Shown: positions 17,211-26,769 of the stretch, in pieces
Position numbering within the stretch: position 1 is the first letter of the stretch
Layout of the letters: each line of letters starts with the position of its first letter
Source: Candidatus Proruminimicrobium quisquiliarum
Lineage (GTDB): Bacteria; Elusimicrobiota; Endomicrobiia; Endomicrobiales; Endomicrobiaceae
Direction of reading: 5' to 3'
Assembly: GCA_018433245.1 (NCBI GenBank)
Contig: JAHDRN010000007.1
Span: 1 to 64,000, forward strand
DNA length: 64,000 nt
Program-made: the position numbers and the translations under genes
Notes under the pieces: model-generated
Told to the model about the DNA's origin: nothing
Databases searched by the model: none
Seen by the model: the letters and a program-made list of their open reading frames with translations, nothing else

Positions 17211-18458
17211 ATGGAAAAAGATACGGAACAAAAATGTCTTTTTTGCGGCAAACCAAAATCCAAAGGCAAAAGATTTGTCGGCGGAGGAGGAACTATAATT
17301 TGTTCCGATTGCATAAAGAGTTCAAATGAAATTTTAAACCGTCTTGAACAATCAGAGACAGTGGAATCTTTTAAAAAAGTGCCGAAACCCAAAGAAATAA
17401 AAAAAATATTGGACAGTTATGTGATAGGTCAGGAACAGGCAAAAAAAATACTGTCGGTCGCGGTTTATAATCATTATAGAAGAATAGAAAACAATTCATC
17501 GGATGACGTTGAATTGCAAAAATCAAATGTATTGTTATTAGGTCCTACCGGAACCGGAAAAACTTTACTTGCGCAAACGCTTGCAAAAATGCTTGATGTT
17601 CCTTTTGCCATTACCGACGCAACGACTTTGACGGAAGCCGGCTATGTAGGAGAAGATGTTGAAAATATTCTTTTAAGACTTCTTCAAAACGCAAATTTTG
17701 ACATAAAAAAAGCGCAAAGAGGAATAATTTACATAGATGAAATAGATAAAATTTCAAGAAAGTCGGAAACTCCTACAATAACAAGAGATGTTTCAGGAGA
17801 AGGAGTCCAGCAGGCTTTATTGAAAATAATAGAAGGTACTGTTGCAAATGTTCCTCCGCAGGGAGGCAGAAAACATCCCCAGCAGGAATTTATACAGATA
17901 GACACGACAAATATCTTGTTTATATGCGGCGGAGCTTTTGACGGTTTGGAAAAAATTATTGAAACGAGAATGAATAAAAAAATCATTGGTTTTTTAAACA
18001 GCAAAGAAAATTTAAATAATGAAGAAAAATTAAAGAATAAAGATAAAATATTCGCAAATGTTGAAACTCAGGATTTGATTAAATACGGACTTATACCGGA
18101 ACTTGTAGGAAGACTTCCTGTAATATCAACGTTAAATCACTTAACCGCAGAAGATTTTATTCATATTTTAACTGAACCGAAAAATTCTCTTGTAAAACAA
18201 TATACAAAGATTTTTAAACAGGAAAACATTGAACTTGTTTTTGAAAATGAAGCTTTGCATGCAATAGCTTCTCTTGCGATAAAAAGAAAATCCGGCGCAA
18301 GAGGATTGAGATCAATGATTGAAAATATTCTTATGGAAACAATGTTTGACAAATTTCAGGAAAATAAAGTAATAAAATGTATAGTTGACGCAGATACAGT
18401 AGTTAAAAATAATCAGCCGAAATACGTTTATAAAGACGGAACGAAGGAGATCGCATGA
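17211..18458 (+). CDS. clpX: ATP-dependent Clp protease ATP-binding subunit ClpX
   Basis: AAA+ unfoldase that feeds proteins to ClpP. In the 415 residues, the N-terminal zinc finger uses C9, C12, C31 and C34. Walker A GPTGTGKT is at 111-118 and Walker [10 protein letters not shown] near 177-185. The sensor/arginine region [10 protein letters not shown] is near the end. It overlaps lon by 4 bases (ATGA). Confidence 0.98.
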   Translation: MEKDTEQKCLFCGKPKSKGKRFVGGGGTIICSDCIKSSNEILNRLEQSETVESFKKVPKPKEIKKILDSYVIGQEQAKKILSVAVYNHYRRIENNSSDDVELQKSNVLLLGPTGTGKTLLAQTLAKMLDVPFAITDATTLTEAGYVGEDVENILLRLLQNANFDIKKAQRGIIYIDEIDKISRKSETPTITRDVSGEGVQQALLKIIEGTVANVPPQGGRKHPQQEFIQIDTTNILFICGGAFDGLEKIIETRMNKKIIGFLNSKENLNNEEKLKNKDKIFANVETQDLIKYGLIPELVGRLPVISTLNHLTAEDFIHILTEPKNSLVKQYTKIFKQENIELVFENEALHAIASLAIKRKSGARGLRSMIENILMETMFDKFQENKVIKCIVDADTVVKNNQPKYVYKDGTKEIA

Positions 18459-20830
18459 GCGAACTAGATAAAGTGGCAAGTGAAGGCAATTTGCAGGATA
18501 TTCCTAAAATGTTACCCATGCTTCCCGTCAGGGATATAGTCGTTTTTCCGGCAATGGTGCTTCCTTTGGCTGTCGGAAGAGAAAAATCAATAAGAGCTTT
18601 GGAAGAAACGATGACCGGCAACAGATTAATATTTGTTGTGTCTCAGAAAAACTTACAAATAGAAGATCCCACTCCGGACGATATATATAAAATTGGAACG
18701 GTATGCGAAATTTTGCAAATGCTTAAAATGCCCGACGGCACGTTAAAAATACTTATTGAATGTATCGCAAGAGCCGAATGGACGGAATTTAAATTAAACG
18801 ACAAAGGCTACGTTGAAGTAGGACTAAGCGTTTTTGACGATATTACCGATAAAACTCCGGAAATAGAAGCAATAATGAGAAGAACCGTTTCTTTGTTTGA
18901 ACAATATGTAAAATTAAATCCGAGAATGCCTATGGAAATTTCAATATCCGTTTCAAATATACAGGAACCGTCAAAACTGGCAGATACAATCGCTTCGCAT
19001 ATATCAATAAAGAATAATGAAAAACAGTCCATATTGGAAGCCACTAACCCCGAAAAGAGGCTAAATAAAATAATCCAGATTTTAAACGCCGAAATAGAAA
19101 TTTTAAATATTGAACGCAGAATACAAAACAGAGTCAGAACACAGATAGAAAAAAACCAAAAAGAATATTATCTTAACGAGCAAATGAAAGCCATTCAAAA
19201 AGAGCTGAAACAAAAAGACGATAATTCAAAAGAGATAGATGAACTGAGAGAAAAAATAAAAGCAAGTTCAATGTCAAAACAGGCAAGAGAAATAGCCGAA
19301 AAAGAGCTTAACAGAATGGAAAAAATGATGCCGATGTCTCCGGAGGCAAGCGTAATAAGAACCTATGTTGAATGGCTTCTTGACATTCCCTGGCAGCATC
19401 TTACCGAAGACAACCTTGATTTAATAAGAGCCAAAGAAATACTTGACGAAGACCATTACGGTCTTGAAAAAGTCAAAGAACGCGTAATTGAATACTTAGC
19501 CGTATTATCAAGAGTAAAAAAAATAAAGGGTCCTATTTTGTGTTTTATAGGTCCTCCGGGAGTAGGTAAAACCTCCATAGCAAAATCAGTTGCAAGAAGT
19601 CTCGGAAGAAGTCTGGTAAGAATTTCAATGGGAGGCGTAAAGGACGAAGCCGAGATCAGAGGGCACAGAAGAACATATATCGGCTCAATGCCCGGAAAAA
19701 TAATACAGTCTATGAAAAAAGCCGGATCGAGCAATCCTGTTTTTGTTCTTGACGAAATAGACAAAATGGGCAGCGACTGGAGAGGAGATCCTTCTTCGGC
19801 TCTGCTTGAAGTTCTTGATCCCGAACAAAACTATTCTTTTAACGATCATTATCTTGACGTAGATTATGACTTATCCGACGTTATGTTCATAACTACGGCA
19901 AATACGCTTAACAATATACCGACTACTTTGTTGGACAGGCTTGAAGTTATCCGATTTTCCGGTTATACCGATGAAGAAAAACTTTCTATTGCGACAAAAT
20001 ATTTAATCCCGAAACAGATAAAAGACCATGGTCTGAAAGAAAACGAATTATCAATAAAAGACGATGCGATAAAAGTTATAATATCAAGTTATACTCATGA
20101 GGCCGGCGTAAGAAATTTAAACAGAGAAATCGCAAATCTATGCAGAAAAATCGCAAAACAGCTTTCATTGGAAAAAGATAAAAAAACAATTATCGTAACA
20201 TCCGAAAATGTTGAAACTTATCTGGGTATTCCGCATTATGAAAGAGACAGAATCGCCGAAAACGACATAGGAGTAGTAACGGGTCTTGCATGGACGGAAG
20301 TCGGAGGGGAAACTCTGACGATTGAAGTCAATAAAATGAAAGGCAAAGGAATGCTCAATCTTACCGGAAAACTCGGAGACGTGATGAAAGAATCTGTTCA
20401 GGCAGCCCTTACTTACGTAAAATCTTCCGCTAAAAAACTGGGTATTAAAGATGAAATTTTTAAAGACACGGATTTCCACGTGCATGTGCCGGAAGGCGCT
20501 GTTCCGAAAGACGGTCCGAGCGCAGGACTTGCTATGGCAACGGCGCTTGCTTCGGTCTGTATGAATATTCCGGTTAAGAAAAAAATAGCAATGACAGGCG
20601 AAATAACTTTAAGAGGAAGAGCTCTTGCAATCGGCGGGTTAAAAGAAAAAGTTCTGGCGGCTTACAGAGAGGGCATAACGACGATATTATTTCCCATAGG
20701 CAACAAAAAAGATTTGGCCGATATTCCTGAAAATATCAAGAAAAAAATAACAATGATTCCCGTTAAGCATATGGACGAAGTAATAGATATAGTTTTTGAC
20801 AGAAAAAAATATAAAAATAAAACAAAATGA
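18455..20830 (+). CDS. lon: ATP-dependent protease Lon
   Basis: AAA+ serine protease of 791 residues for damaged and regulatory proteins. The N-terminal substrate domain starts [17 protein letters not shown], Walker A GPPGVGKT is near residue 365, and the C-terminal protease domain holds the Ser-Lys dyad. Ser lies in [12 protein letters not shown] near 688 and Lys in [10 protein letters not shown] near 731. Its stop overlaps the next gene by 4 bases, which links an unrelated membrane-protein gene to the quality-control operon. Confidence 0.97.
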   Translation: MSELDKVASEGNLQDIPKMLPMLPVRDIVVFPAMVLPLAVGREKSIRALEETMTGNRLIFVVSQKNLQIEDPTPDDIYKIGTVCEILQMLKMPDGTLKILIECIARAEWTEFKLNDKGYVEVGLSVFDDITDKTPEIEAIMRRTVSLFEQYVKLNPRMPMEISISVSNIQEPSKLADTIASHISIKNNEKQSILEATNPEKRLNKIIQILNAEIEILNIERRIQNRVRTQIEKNQKEYYLNEQMKAIQKELKQKDDNSKEIDELREKIKASSMSKQAREIAEKELNRMEKMMPMSPEASVIRTYVEWLLDIPWQHLTEDNLDLIRAKEILDEDHYGLEKVKERVIEYLAVLSRVKKIKGPILCFIGPPGVGKTSIAKSVARSLGRSLVRISMGGVKDEAEIRGHRRTYIGSMPGKIIQSMKKAGSSNPVFVLDEIDKMGSDWRGDPSSALLEVLDPEQNYSFNDHYLDVDYDLSDVMFITTANTLNNIPTTLLDRLEVIRFSGYTDEEKLSIATKYLIPKQIKDHGLKENELSIKDDAIKVIISSYTHEAGVRNLNREIANLCRKIAKQLSLEKDKKTIIVTSENVETYLGIPHYERDRIAENDIGVVTGLAWTEVGGETLTIEVNKMKGKGMLNLTGKLGDVMKESVQAALTYVKSSAKKLGIKDEIFKDTDFHVHVPEGAVPKDGPSAGLAMATALASVCMNIPVKKKIAMTGEITLRGRALAIGGLKEKVLAAYREGITTILFPIGNKKDLADIPENIKKKITMIPVKHMDEVIDIVFDRKKYKNKTK

Positions 20831-22227
20831 TAAAAATTTTCAATTTGTTTGAAAAACATGTGCTCGAAAAACTACCGCAAATTACATTTGTATCTTTGAC
20901 GGTAGTTTTTTTAATTATTTCTTTATTCAATATTGGATTACTAGCAGATGGAACATGGATTTTTATAAATATACTAACCAGGCCTTTCTCTGATATTTCT
21001 TATAGATTATTTGCTTTAATTCTTTTAACTTTTCCGCAAGTAGTATCTATAAAACTGGGAATTATTAATTTTAATTTTCTAATTATACTACATGCCTTTT
21101 GGTATTATTTAGTTCCTCTCATATGTTTGTTTATAACATATAAAAATATACCGAGAAAATATATAAATTTGTTTGATTTTGTATTACTGTCTTATCTGAT
21201 ATGTATAAATTTTATAGGTTGTTTTATTACAAGCGAAAGTTTTTTGTGTGCCGGTTTATTCTGGATAATATCAATTATATTTATGTTTGAAAATTTTAAC
21301 GATATTTCCTATAAAAAACTTTTTTTAATATTAATATCCGCATTTCTTTTAATACAAAATTATCAATGGTCGGCTGTTTTTGCGCTATTATTTATGTCAT
21401 ATTTGATTATAAAAATAAGAGAATTAAATTTTAAAAAAAATACACTTCATAAAATTATTAAAGTTTTAATATTATTCCTTATTTTGATAATGTTTTTTCT
21501 AACAATACGCCAGAATATTGTCATTTATTCTCAATATAAACAAATGATTATTCCTGATATAATCAGATTTTATACAGATCAAAGATTTATACAATTTATT
21601 TTCATAATGTTGTTTATAAGTTTTATTTTAGTATCAGCATTTATTAAACAAACAAAATTTATATGCATACTTTTAAAAATTGTTTTTATTTATACAATAT
21701 TTTTATTATTTAAATATAATTTTCTATATTCTATCGCTATATATAAAGTATTAAATTTTGCTATACCATTAATATTTTTATTTATTTTATTTTATGTTTA
21801 TAAAAGAAATATTTTATTGAACTATAAAATAATTAAAATTTTAAATTTATCATTATTAATTATTTTTATATTAAATATTTTTATTATAACTAATAAGTGG
21901 AATAAAGAACTGAATACTTTTAGCACATATCTTACCAACACCCGAGGAATATTATTAGAAAATGAAACATTTTTAAAAACACATTATAAATTACAAGAAA
22001 AATATTATCATTTAAATCCATACATTTCAATTATTTTGCAAAGGCAAAAAGGAATATCTGAATTATTTTCAATTGCATATCTTGATCATTGTTTTGAATA
22101 CGAAAATCCTTTATTTAATATTGCAATATCAAAAGAAACTCTTCCTGACTTAACAAAATTTAATATTATATATAGTGATGAATTATTGAAAAAAATAGAA
22201 CAAAAAGAATTCATTTATAAAAATTAA
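20827..22227 (+). CDS. Membrane protein of unknown function, tandem family copy 1
   Basis: I do not recognise this family. The 466 residues comprise an N-terminal amphipathic segment, about ten to eleven hydrophobic spans and a soluble C-terminal tail of about 95 residues (ISIILQRQKG, then LLKKIEQ). D41-G42-T43 lies just after the first span in the first external loop, where GT-C glycosyltransferases have a catalytic acidic residue. A GT-C-like role is therefore possible but unproven. The base composition is more AT-rich than that of neighbours. It is the first of three tandem paralogs (with 22231 and 23648); a fourth lies at 61584-62921. Confidence 0.6.
   Translation: MIKIFNLFEKHVLEKLPQITFVSLTVVFLIISLFNIGLLADGTWIFINILTRPFSDISYRLFALILLTFPQVVSIKLGIINFNFLIILHAFWYYLVPLICLFITYKNIPRKYINLFDFVLLSYLICINFIGCFITSESFLCAGLFWIISIIFMFENFNDISYKKLFLILISAFLLIQNYQWSAVFALLFMSYLIIKIRELNFKKNTLHKIIKVLILFLILIMFFLTIRQNIVIYSQYKQMIIPDIIRFYTDQRFIQFIFIMLFISFILVSAFIKQTKFICILLKIVFIYTIFLLFKYNFLYSIAIYKVLNFAIPLIFLFILFYVYKRNILLNYKIIKILNLSLLIIFILNIFIITNKWNKELNTFSTYLTNTRGILLENETFLKTHYKLQEKYYHLNPYISIILQRQKGISELFSIAYLDHCFEYENPLFNIAISKETLPDLTKFNIIYSDELLKKIEQKEFIYKN
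20863..20917 (+). repeat. 55-bp exact repeat, unit A
   Basis: Bases 20863-20917 in copy 1 are identical to 23684-23738 in copy 3, while the flanking coding sequence has diverged. The block encodes the junction of the amphipathic segment and the first membrane span. Recent gene conversion or partial duplication is the likely cause. Confidence 0.9.
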
Positions 22228-22230
22228 AAA

Positions 22231-23619
22231 ATGAAAACATTTTTTACACTCTTCAACAAATATGTGCTTGAAAACCTCCCGAAACTTACTTTTATAACGT
22301 TAACGGTAGTTTTTTTAATTAATGCTTTTTATAATATCGCATTACTAGGCGATGGAACTTGGGATTTTATTAATATATTAAATAATATATTTTGGGATAA
22401 TGAGAATAGAAATTATGCAACCTTTATTGTAAATTTACCAATGATTTTGGCTATCAAACTAGGCTGTAAGGATTTTAATTTATTCATACTTTTGCAAGGG
22501 TTTTGGTTCTTTTTCGTAACTTTAATATGTCTTTTTATCGCATATATTAATATACCCGCCAAAAATAAAAATTATTTTCATTTCATTTTATTGTCTTATT
22601 TAATTTCCATGAATTTTGTCGGGACATATTTTTCAAATAAGAGTTTTTTATGTGCCGGTTTATTTTGGATAATAGCAATTATATTCATATTTGAAAATTT
22701 TAATACCATATCATTTAAAAAATTAATGCTACTTTTAATTTGTTCCTTTGCTATGATAAAAAATTATCAATGGTCTGCAATTTTTATATTTTTATTGCTC
22801 ATATATTGGTTTATAAAGATTAAAGAAATTGATTATACCAATATTGAAACAATTAAAATTTTTAAATTTTTTTTATTAATAGTTTTATTTATTATATTTA
22901 TTTTAACGATACTATGGGTTTATAATAGTTATTATTACTATGCCTCATTTCTATTTAATCCTATCATTGAATTTTATACGGATTCAAATTTTATTATTTT
23001 TTCAATTACATTGTTATCTATATTATTTATAGTGATGAAACCGTTCATTAAAGTTAATAATTTATTGTTCAAACTATTATTATATCTATCATTCATTTTT
23101 ATTCCATATTCTATGTTGAAAAATAATTTTTTATATTTTATAGGTAATTTTAGATTACTTAATTTTATCATGCCTCTACTATTATCATCCATCATATTTT
23201 ATATTTACAAGAAAAAAATCGTTATGAATTTCACTACAATAAAAATTTTAAATTTATTGTTATTAATAATATTTATAATAAATATTTCAGTAATAGCTAA
23301 AATTTGGAATTATGAACTTAATGATTTTTACAAGTTGATTTCAAAAACTCAAGGCATTATTTCATCAGCCAATACGAAAACTTTACGATTACAAGAAGGG
23401 GATCATTTAAATCCTTGGCTTTCGATAATTTTACAAAAACAACGAGGACAATCTCATATAAAATCAGTAATATATATTGAGGATAAACAGAATCGAGTTT
23501 TTCATCTTACTTTTTTCAACATTGCATTGTTCGTAGAAACGATGCCGAATCTAAAAAAATTTGAGATATCCTACGATAATGAATTATTAAAAAAAATAGC
23601 AGAAAAAAATACAAACTGA
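22231..23619 (+). CDS. Membrane protein of unknown function, tandem family copy 2
   Basis: A 462-residue paralog of the genes on either side, with the same layout: LTFITLTVVFLINAFYNIAL as first span, then D41-G42-T43, many spans and a soluble tail with LNPWLSIILQKQRGQSHI. The gene starts 3 bases after copy 1. It shares FWFFFVTLICLF and NFVGT segments with copy 3. The retained reading frames and the conserved DGT and ISIILQ/LSIILQ motifs suggest all copies are functional. Substrate and role are unknown. Confidence 0.6.
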   Translation: MKTFFTLFNKYVLENLPKLTFITLTVVFLINAFYNIALLGDGTWDFINILNNIFWDNENRNYATFIVNLPMILAIKLGCKDFNLFILLQGFWFFFVTLICLFIAYINIPAKNKNYFHFILLSYLISMNFVGTYFSNKSFLCAGLFWIIAIIFIFENFNTISFKKLMLLLICSFAMIKNYQWSAIFIFLLLIYWFIKIKEIDYTNIETIKIFKFFLLIVLFIIFILTILWVYNSYYYYASFLFNPIIEFYTDSNFIIFSITLLSILFIVMKPFIKVNNLLFKLLLYLSFIFIPYSMLKNNFLYFIGNFRLLNFIMPLLLSSIIFYIYKKKIVMNFTTIKILNLLLLIIFIINISVIAKIWNYELNDFYKLISKTQGIISSANTKTLRLQEGDHLNPWLSIILQKQRGQSHIKSVIYIEDKQNRVFHLTFFNIALFVETMPNLKKFEISYDNELLKKIAEKNTN

Positions 23620-23647
23620 ACAAAAAAAATATTGTTCAAAAAATAAA

Positions 23648-25054
23648 ATGATAAAAACTTTTAAATTATTAAAAAAACATATACTCGAAAAACTACCGCA
23701 AATTACATTTGTATCTTTGACGGTAGTTTTTTTAATTAATGCTTTTTACAATATTGCTCTTTTAAATGACGGTACTTTTAACTTTGCCAATATTTTATTA
23801 AATGTTTTGTGGACTGAAGAAAGATTTTTTGCAACTTTTATAGTAAACCTGCCTATGATCATTGCAATAAAGTTAGGCAGCACCGATTTTAATTTATTAA
23901 TAATTCTACAGGGTTTTTGGTTCTTTTTTGTAACTTTGATATGTCTTTTTACTGCATATGTAAATATACCCTCAAAAAATAAAGATTACTTTCAATTTGT
24001 TTTATTATCTTACTTGATTACCATGAATTTTGTGGGAACATTTATTTCGAGTAAAAGTTTCATTTGCGCGGGATTATATTGGATAATTGCCGTAATATTT
24101 ATATTTGAGGATTACAACAAAATCACATATAAAAAATTATTATTGCTGATTATTGTTTCATTGTTGTTGATAAAAAATTATGAATGGAATGTTATTTTTG
24201 TCTCATTACTTGCCGTTTATCATATATTTAAAATAAAAACGCTTAACGCCGATACGAAGATATTAAAAGAACTATTTTTATATATAATATTTTTTATCTT
24301 TTTGTTGACGATATATTTATTTTTAAAAAACTTTTTCACCGACAAAGATTTTTTTATTTATATAGCAAAAAATCCTCTAATTGAAGCGTTTGAAGGCTGG
24401 AAACCGCGTCAGGTCTTAATCACTTTTGCGATTATTGCGTTAATTTGTTCGTTATCATTTTTTAAAAACAAAAACAAACTCATATTTGCTATTTTAGTTT
24501 CATGTTTTTTATGTTTGATTTTGTTGTTTATAAAATATAATTTTCTCTATGCCATAGCTAAATACAGATTATTGAATTTTTTTGTTCCGTTATTTTTTTC
24601 AGTTTCGCTTTTTTTAGTTTTCAAAAAAAATATTTTTATTAATTTTAAAATAATAAAGATTCTAAATATAATTCTGCTTGTGTTTTTTATAATAAATATA
24701 TCTATAATTGCGTACAATTGGAATAAAAGCCTTAATAATTCATTTGCGGTTTTAAACAATAGCAAAGGTATTGTGAAAGCCGAAGATTATCCGCTGTCTC
24801 TTCAGGAAGGATTTCAACTTCATACGTGGATTTCAATTATTATACAGAAACAAAGAAATATATCTTACATTGAATCTGTATTCGGCAACTTTGATCCTAA
24901 AAAACCTAAAAACAATGCAGTATTAAAAACTGTAGAAAATATTTTATATATACCTGATCTTAGAAAATTCGGAATAACTTACAGCGATGATTTATTGAAA
25001 AAAATACAAGAAAATAGTAAACTAAACTCTAAAATTAATGAAATATTAAAATAG
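23648..25054 (+). CDS. Membrane protein of unknown function, tandem family copy 3
   Basis: A 468-residue third tandem paralog. Its first 30 residues match copy 1 nearly perfectly (LEKLPQITFVSLTVVFLI), while the following NAFYNIALL matches copy 2, so it reads as a mosaic. D41-G42-T43 is conserved. The tail contains LHTWISIIIQKQRNISYI, equivalent to the tail motif of the others. A 28-base gap separates it from copy 2, and no terminator is visible before serA. Confidence 0.6.
   Translation: MIKTFKLLKKHILEKLPQITFVSLTVVFLINAFYNIALLNDGTFNFANILLNVLWTEERFFATFIVNLPMIIAIKLGSTDFNLLIILQGFWFFFVTLICLFTAYVNIPSKNKDYFQFVLLSYLITMNFVGTFISSKSFICAGLYWIIAVIFIFEDYNKITYKKLLLLIIVSLLLIKNYEWNVIFVSLLAVYHIFKIKTLNADTKILKELFLYIIFFIFLLTIYLFLKNFFTDKDFFIYIAKNPLIEAFEGWKPRQVLITFAIIALICSLSFFKNKNKLIFAILVSCFLCLILLFIKYNFLYAIAKYRLLNFFVPLFFSVSLFLVFKKNIFINFKIIKILNIILLVFFIINISIIAYNWNKSLNNSFAVLNNSKGIVKAEDYPLSLQEGFQLHTWISIIIQKQRNISYIESVFGNFDPKKPKNNAVLKTVENILYIPDLRKFGITYSDDLLKKIQENSKLNSKINEILK
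23684..23738 (+). repeat. 55-bp exact repeat, unit B
   Basis: Identical to 20863-20917. The right part of this block plus the following bases also matches copy 2: 29 bases, starting ACGGTAG near 22303, are shared, so copy 3 carries pieces of both neighbours. Confidence 0.9.
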
Positions 25055-25120
25055 AGAGTATACCGGATAAATCCATAGTGCAATTTAAAGATTTTTATTA
25101 AATAATAAAAGAGGATTAAA

Positions 25121-26698
25121 ATGTACAAAATTTTGATGACTTACGACAGCCAGGAAGGATTAGATGAATTATTGAAACATCCGGAATTTAAAATTGAAGT
25201 ATTCAACAAACCGTCTCCGGAAAAATTTAAAGAACTGATAAAAAATTATGACGGTCTTTTAATACGTTCGGAAGTAAAAGTCACCGCAGACATTATTGAA
25301 GCGGCCGATAAACTAAAATTTATAGGAAGAGCCGGTACCGGCGTAGACAATGTAGATAAAAATGCCGCAACCCAAAAAGGAATAGTAGTAGCGAATGTTC
25401 CGGGCGGCAATACGATTTCAGCTGCCGAACATACAATAGGTCTCATGCTTTCTCTGGCAAGGAATATCCCGGAAGCGCACAAATCTCTTAAATCAAAAAA
25501 GTGGGACAGAAAAAACTTCATGGGCTGTGAAATGCAGGGAAAAACTCTCGGACTTATAGGGCTTGGCAGAATAGGCACCGAAGTCGCAAAAAGAATGATA
25601 GCATTCGGCATGAAAGTCATCGCTTATGATCCGTTTGCAAATGCCGAAATAGCTTCAAGTTACGGCATAAAAATTAAATCGCTTGACGAAGTTTACGCGC
25701 AGGCCGATTATATTTCTCTTCATTCTCCCTTAAACGATTCAACTAAAGGAATGATTAATACTGAATCAATCAAAAAAATGAAAAAAGGCGTATGCATAAT
25801 AAACTGCGCAAGAGGTCCTATTATAAACGAAAAAGATCTGTCGGACGCTATAAAATCAGGACAGGTAAAAGGAGCGGCTCTTGACGTTTTTGCAAAAGAA
25901 CCGCCGGAAGACTGGACGATCATTGAAACGGACAATGTAGTCGTAACCCCTCATTTGGCGGCTTCAACGGAAGAAGCCCAGATTAAGATAGCCGAAGAAA
26001 TGAGCGGAGTTATCATAGATTACTTTACAAAAGGTTTAATAAGAAACGCAGTTAATGTTCCGACTGTTGACTGGGAAACTTATAAAAAACTTGTTCCTTA
26101 CATTGATTTATCCGATAAAATAGGCGCTTTTCAGGGACAGACAATAGACGGCGGAATATCGGAAATAGAAATTACTTATCAGGGAACTATTTCAACTTTA
26201 AACACAAGTTCTCTTACGGTCGCTTATTTAAAAGGTATTTTAAGCCAGATTCTTGATTTAAAAGTTAATTTTGTAAATGCACCTTCAGTCGCAAAAGAAA
26301 GGGGAATAAAAATAAAAGAAGCTCTTATAAGAGACTGTTCCGACTATTCAGGATTAATTATCGCAAAAGTAAAAACATCAAAAGGCGAATACTCAATATC
26401 GGGAACTCTGTTTGATAAAAACCAGAGAATAATTGAAATTAACGGACTTGCCGTTGACGTAATGCCTTCGGGAAACAAAATATTCATAACAAACACAGAT
26501 AAACCGGGCGTAATCGGGAATCTCGGCACCGTAATAGGCGCCGCAAACGTCAATATTGCCGGTATGACAGTCGGCAGAAAACAAATAGGAAAAGAAGCTA
26601 TAACAATAGTTGAAGTTGACAGTTCGGTATCAAATGATTTAATTGATAAAATATCAAAAATTGAAGGCGTAACAAAAGTTAAAAATGTTTCTCTTTAA
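25121..26698 (+). CDS. serA: D-3-phosphoglycerate dehydrogenase
   Basis: First step of serine synthesis, NAD-dependent oxidation of 3-phosphoglycerate. The 525-residue long form has a substrate/NAD core with GRAGTGVDNVD (near 68-78), GLIGLGRIGTEVAKRM (near 145-160) and the catalytic His in VVTPHLAAST. The intervening (ASB) domain and a C-terminal ACT domain (about 455-525, KIFITNTDKPGVIGNLGTVI) follow, suggesting serine feedback control. AGAGGA precedes the ATG and an intrinsic terminator follows. Confidence 0.96.
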   Translation: MYKILMTYDSQEGLDELLKHPEFKIEVFNKPSPEKFKELIKNYDGLLIRSEVKVTADIIEAADKLKFIGRAGTGVDNVDKNAATQKGIVVANVPGGNTISAAEHTIGLMLSLARNIPEAHKSLKSKKWDRKNFMGCEMQGKTLGLIGLGRIGTEVAKRMIAFGMKVIAYDPFANAEIASSYGIKIKSLDEVYAQADYISLHSPLNDSTKGMINTESIKKMKKGVCIINCARGPIINEKDLSDAIKSGQVKGAALDVFAKEPPEDWTIIETDNVVVTPHLAASTEEAQIKIAEEMSGVIIDYFTKGLIRNAVNVPTVDWETYKKLVPYIDLSDKIGAFQGQTIDGGISEIEITYQGTISTLNTSSLTVAYLKGILSQILDLKVNFVNAPSVAKERGIKIKEALIRDCSDYSGLIIAKVKTSKGEYSISGTLFDKNQRIIEINGLAVDVMPSGNKIFITNTDKPGVIGNLGTVIGAANVNIAGMTVGRKQIGKEAITIVEVDSSVSNDLIDKISKIEGVTKVKNVSL

Positions 26699-26715
26699 TT
26701 TTTAAAAATAAAAGT

Positions 26716-26752
26716 AAAAAACCGGCGGATTATACGTTTCGCCGGTTTTTTT
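26716..26752 (+). terminator. Intrinsic terminator after serA
   Basis: AAAAAACCGGCG (26716-26727) pairs perfectly with CGCCGGTTTTTT (26740-26751) over a 12-base loop, ending in seven T. The A-rich 5' arm makes it potentially bidirectional. A TATAAT at 26756-26761 lies only 9 bases before the next ATG and is probably chance. Confidence 0.92.
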
Positions 26753-26769
26753 ATGTATAATAACTGCAT

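Noticed and set aside
20827-25054. The tandem membrane genes as an inserted mobile element
   Set aside because: No transposase, integrase, terminal repeat or target duplication is visible; tandem duplication with conversion explains the pattern better.
26756-26761. TATAAT just before the TMTC-like gene as a promoter
   Set aside because: It is only 9 bases from the start codon and has no -35 box outside the serA terminator; a leaderless transcript cannot be supported.
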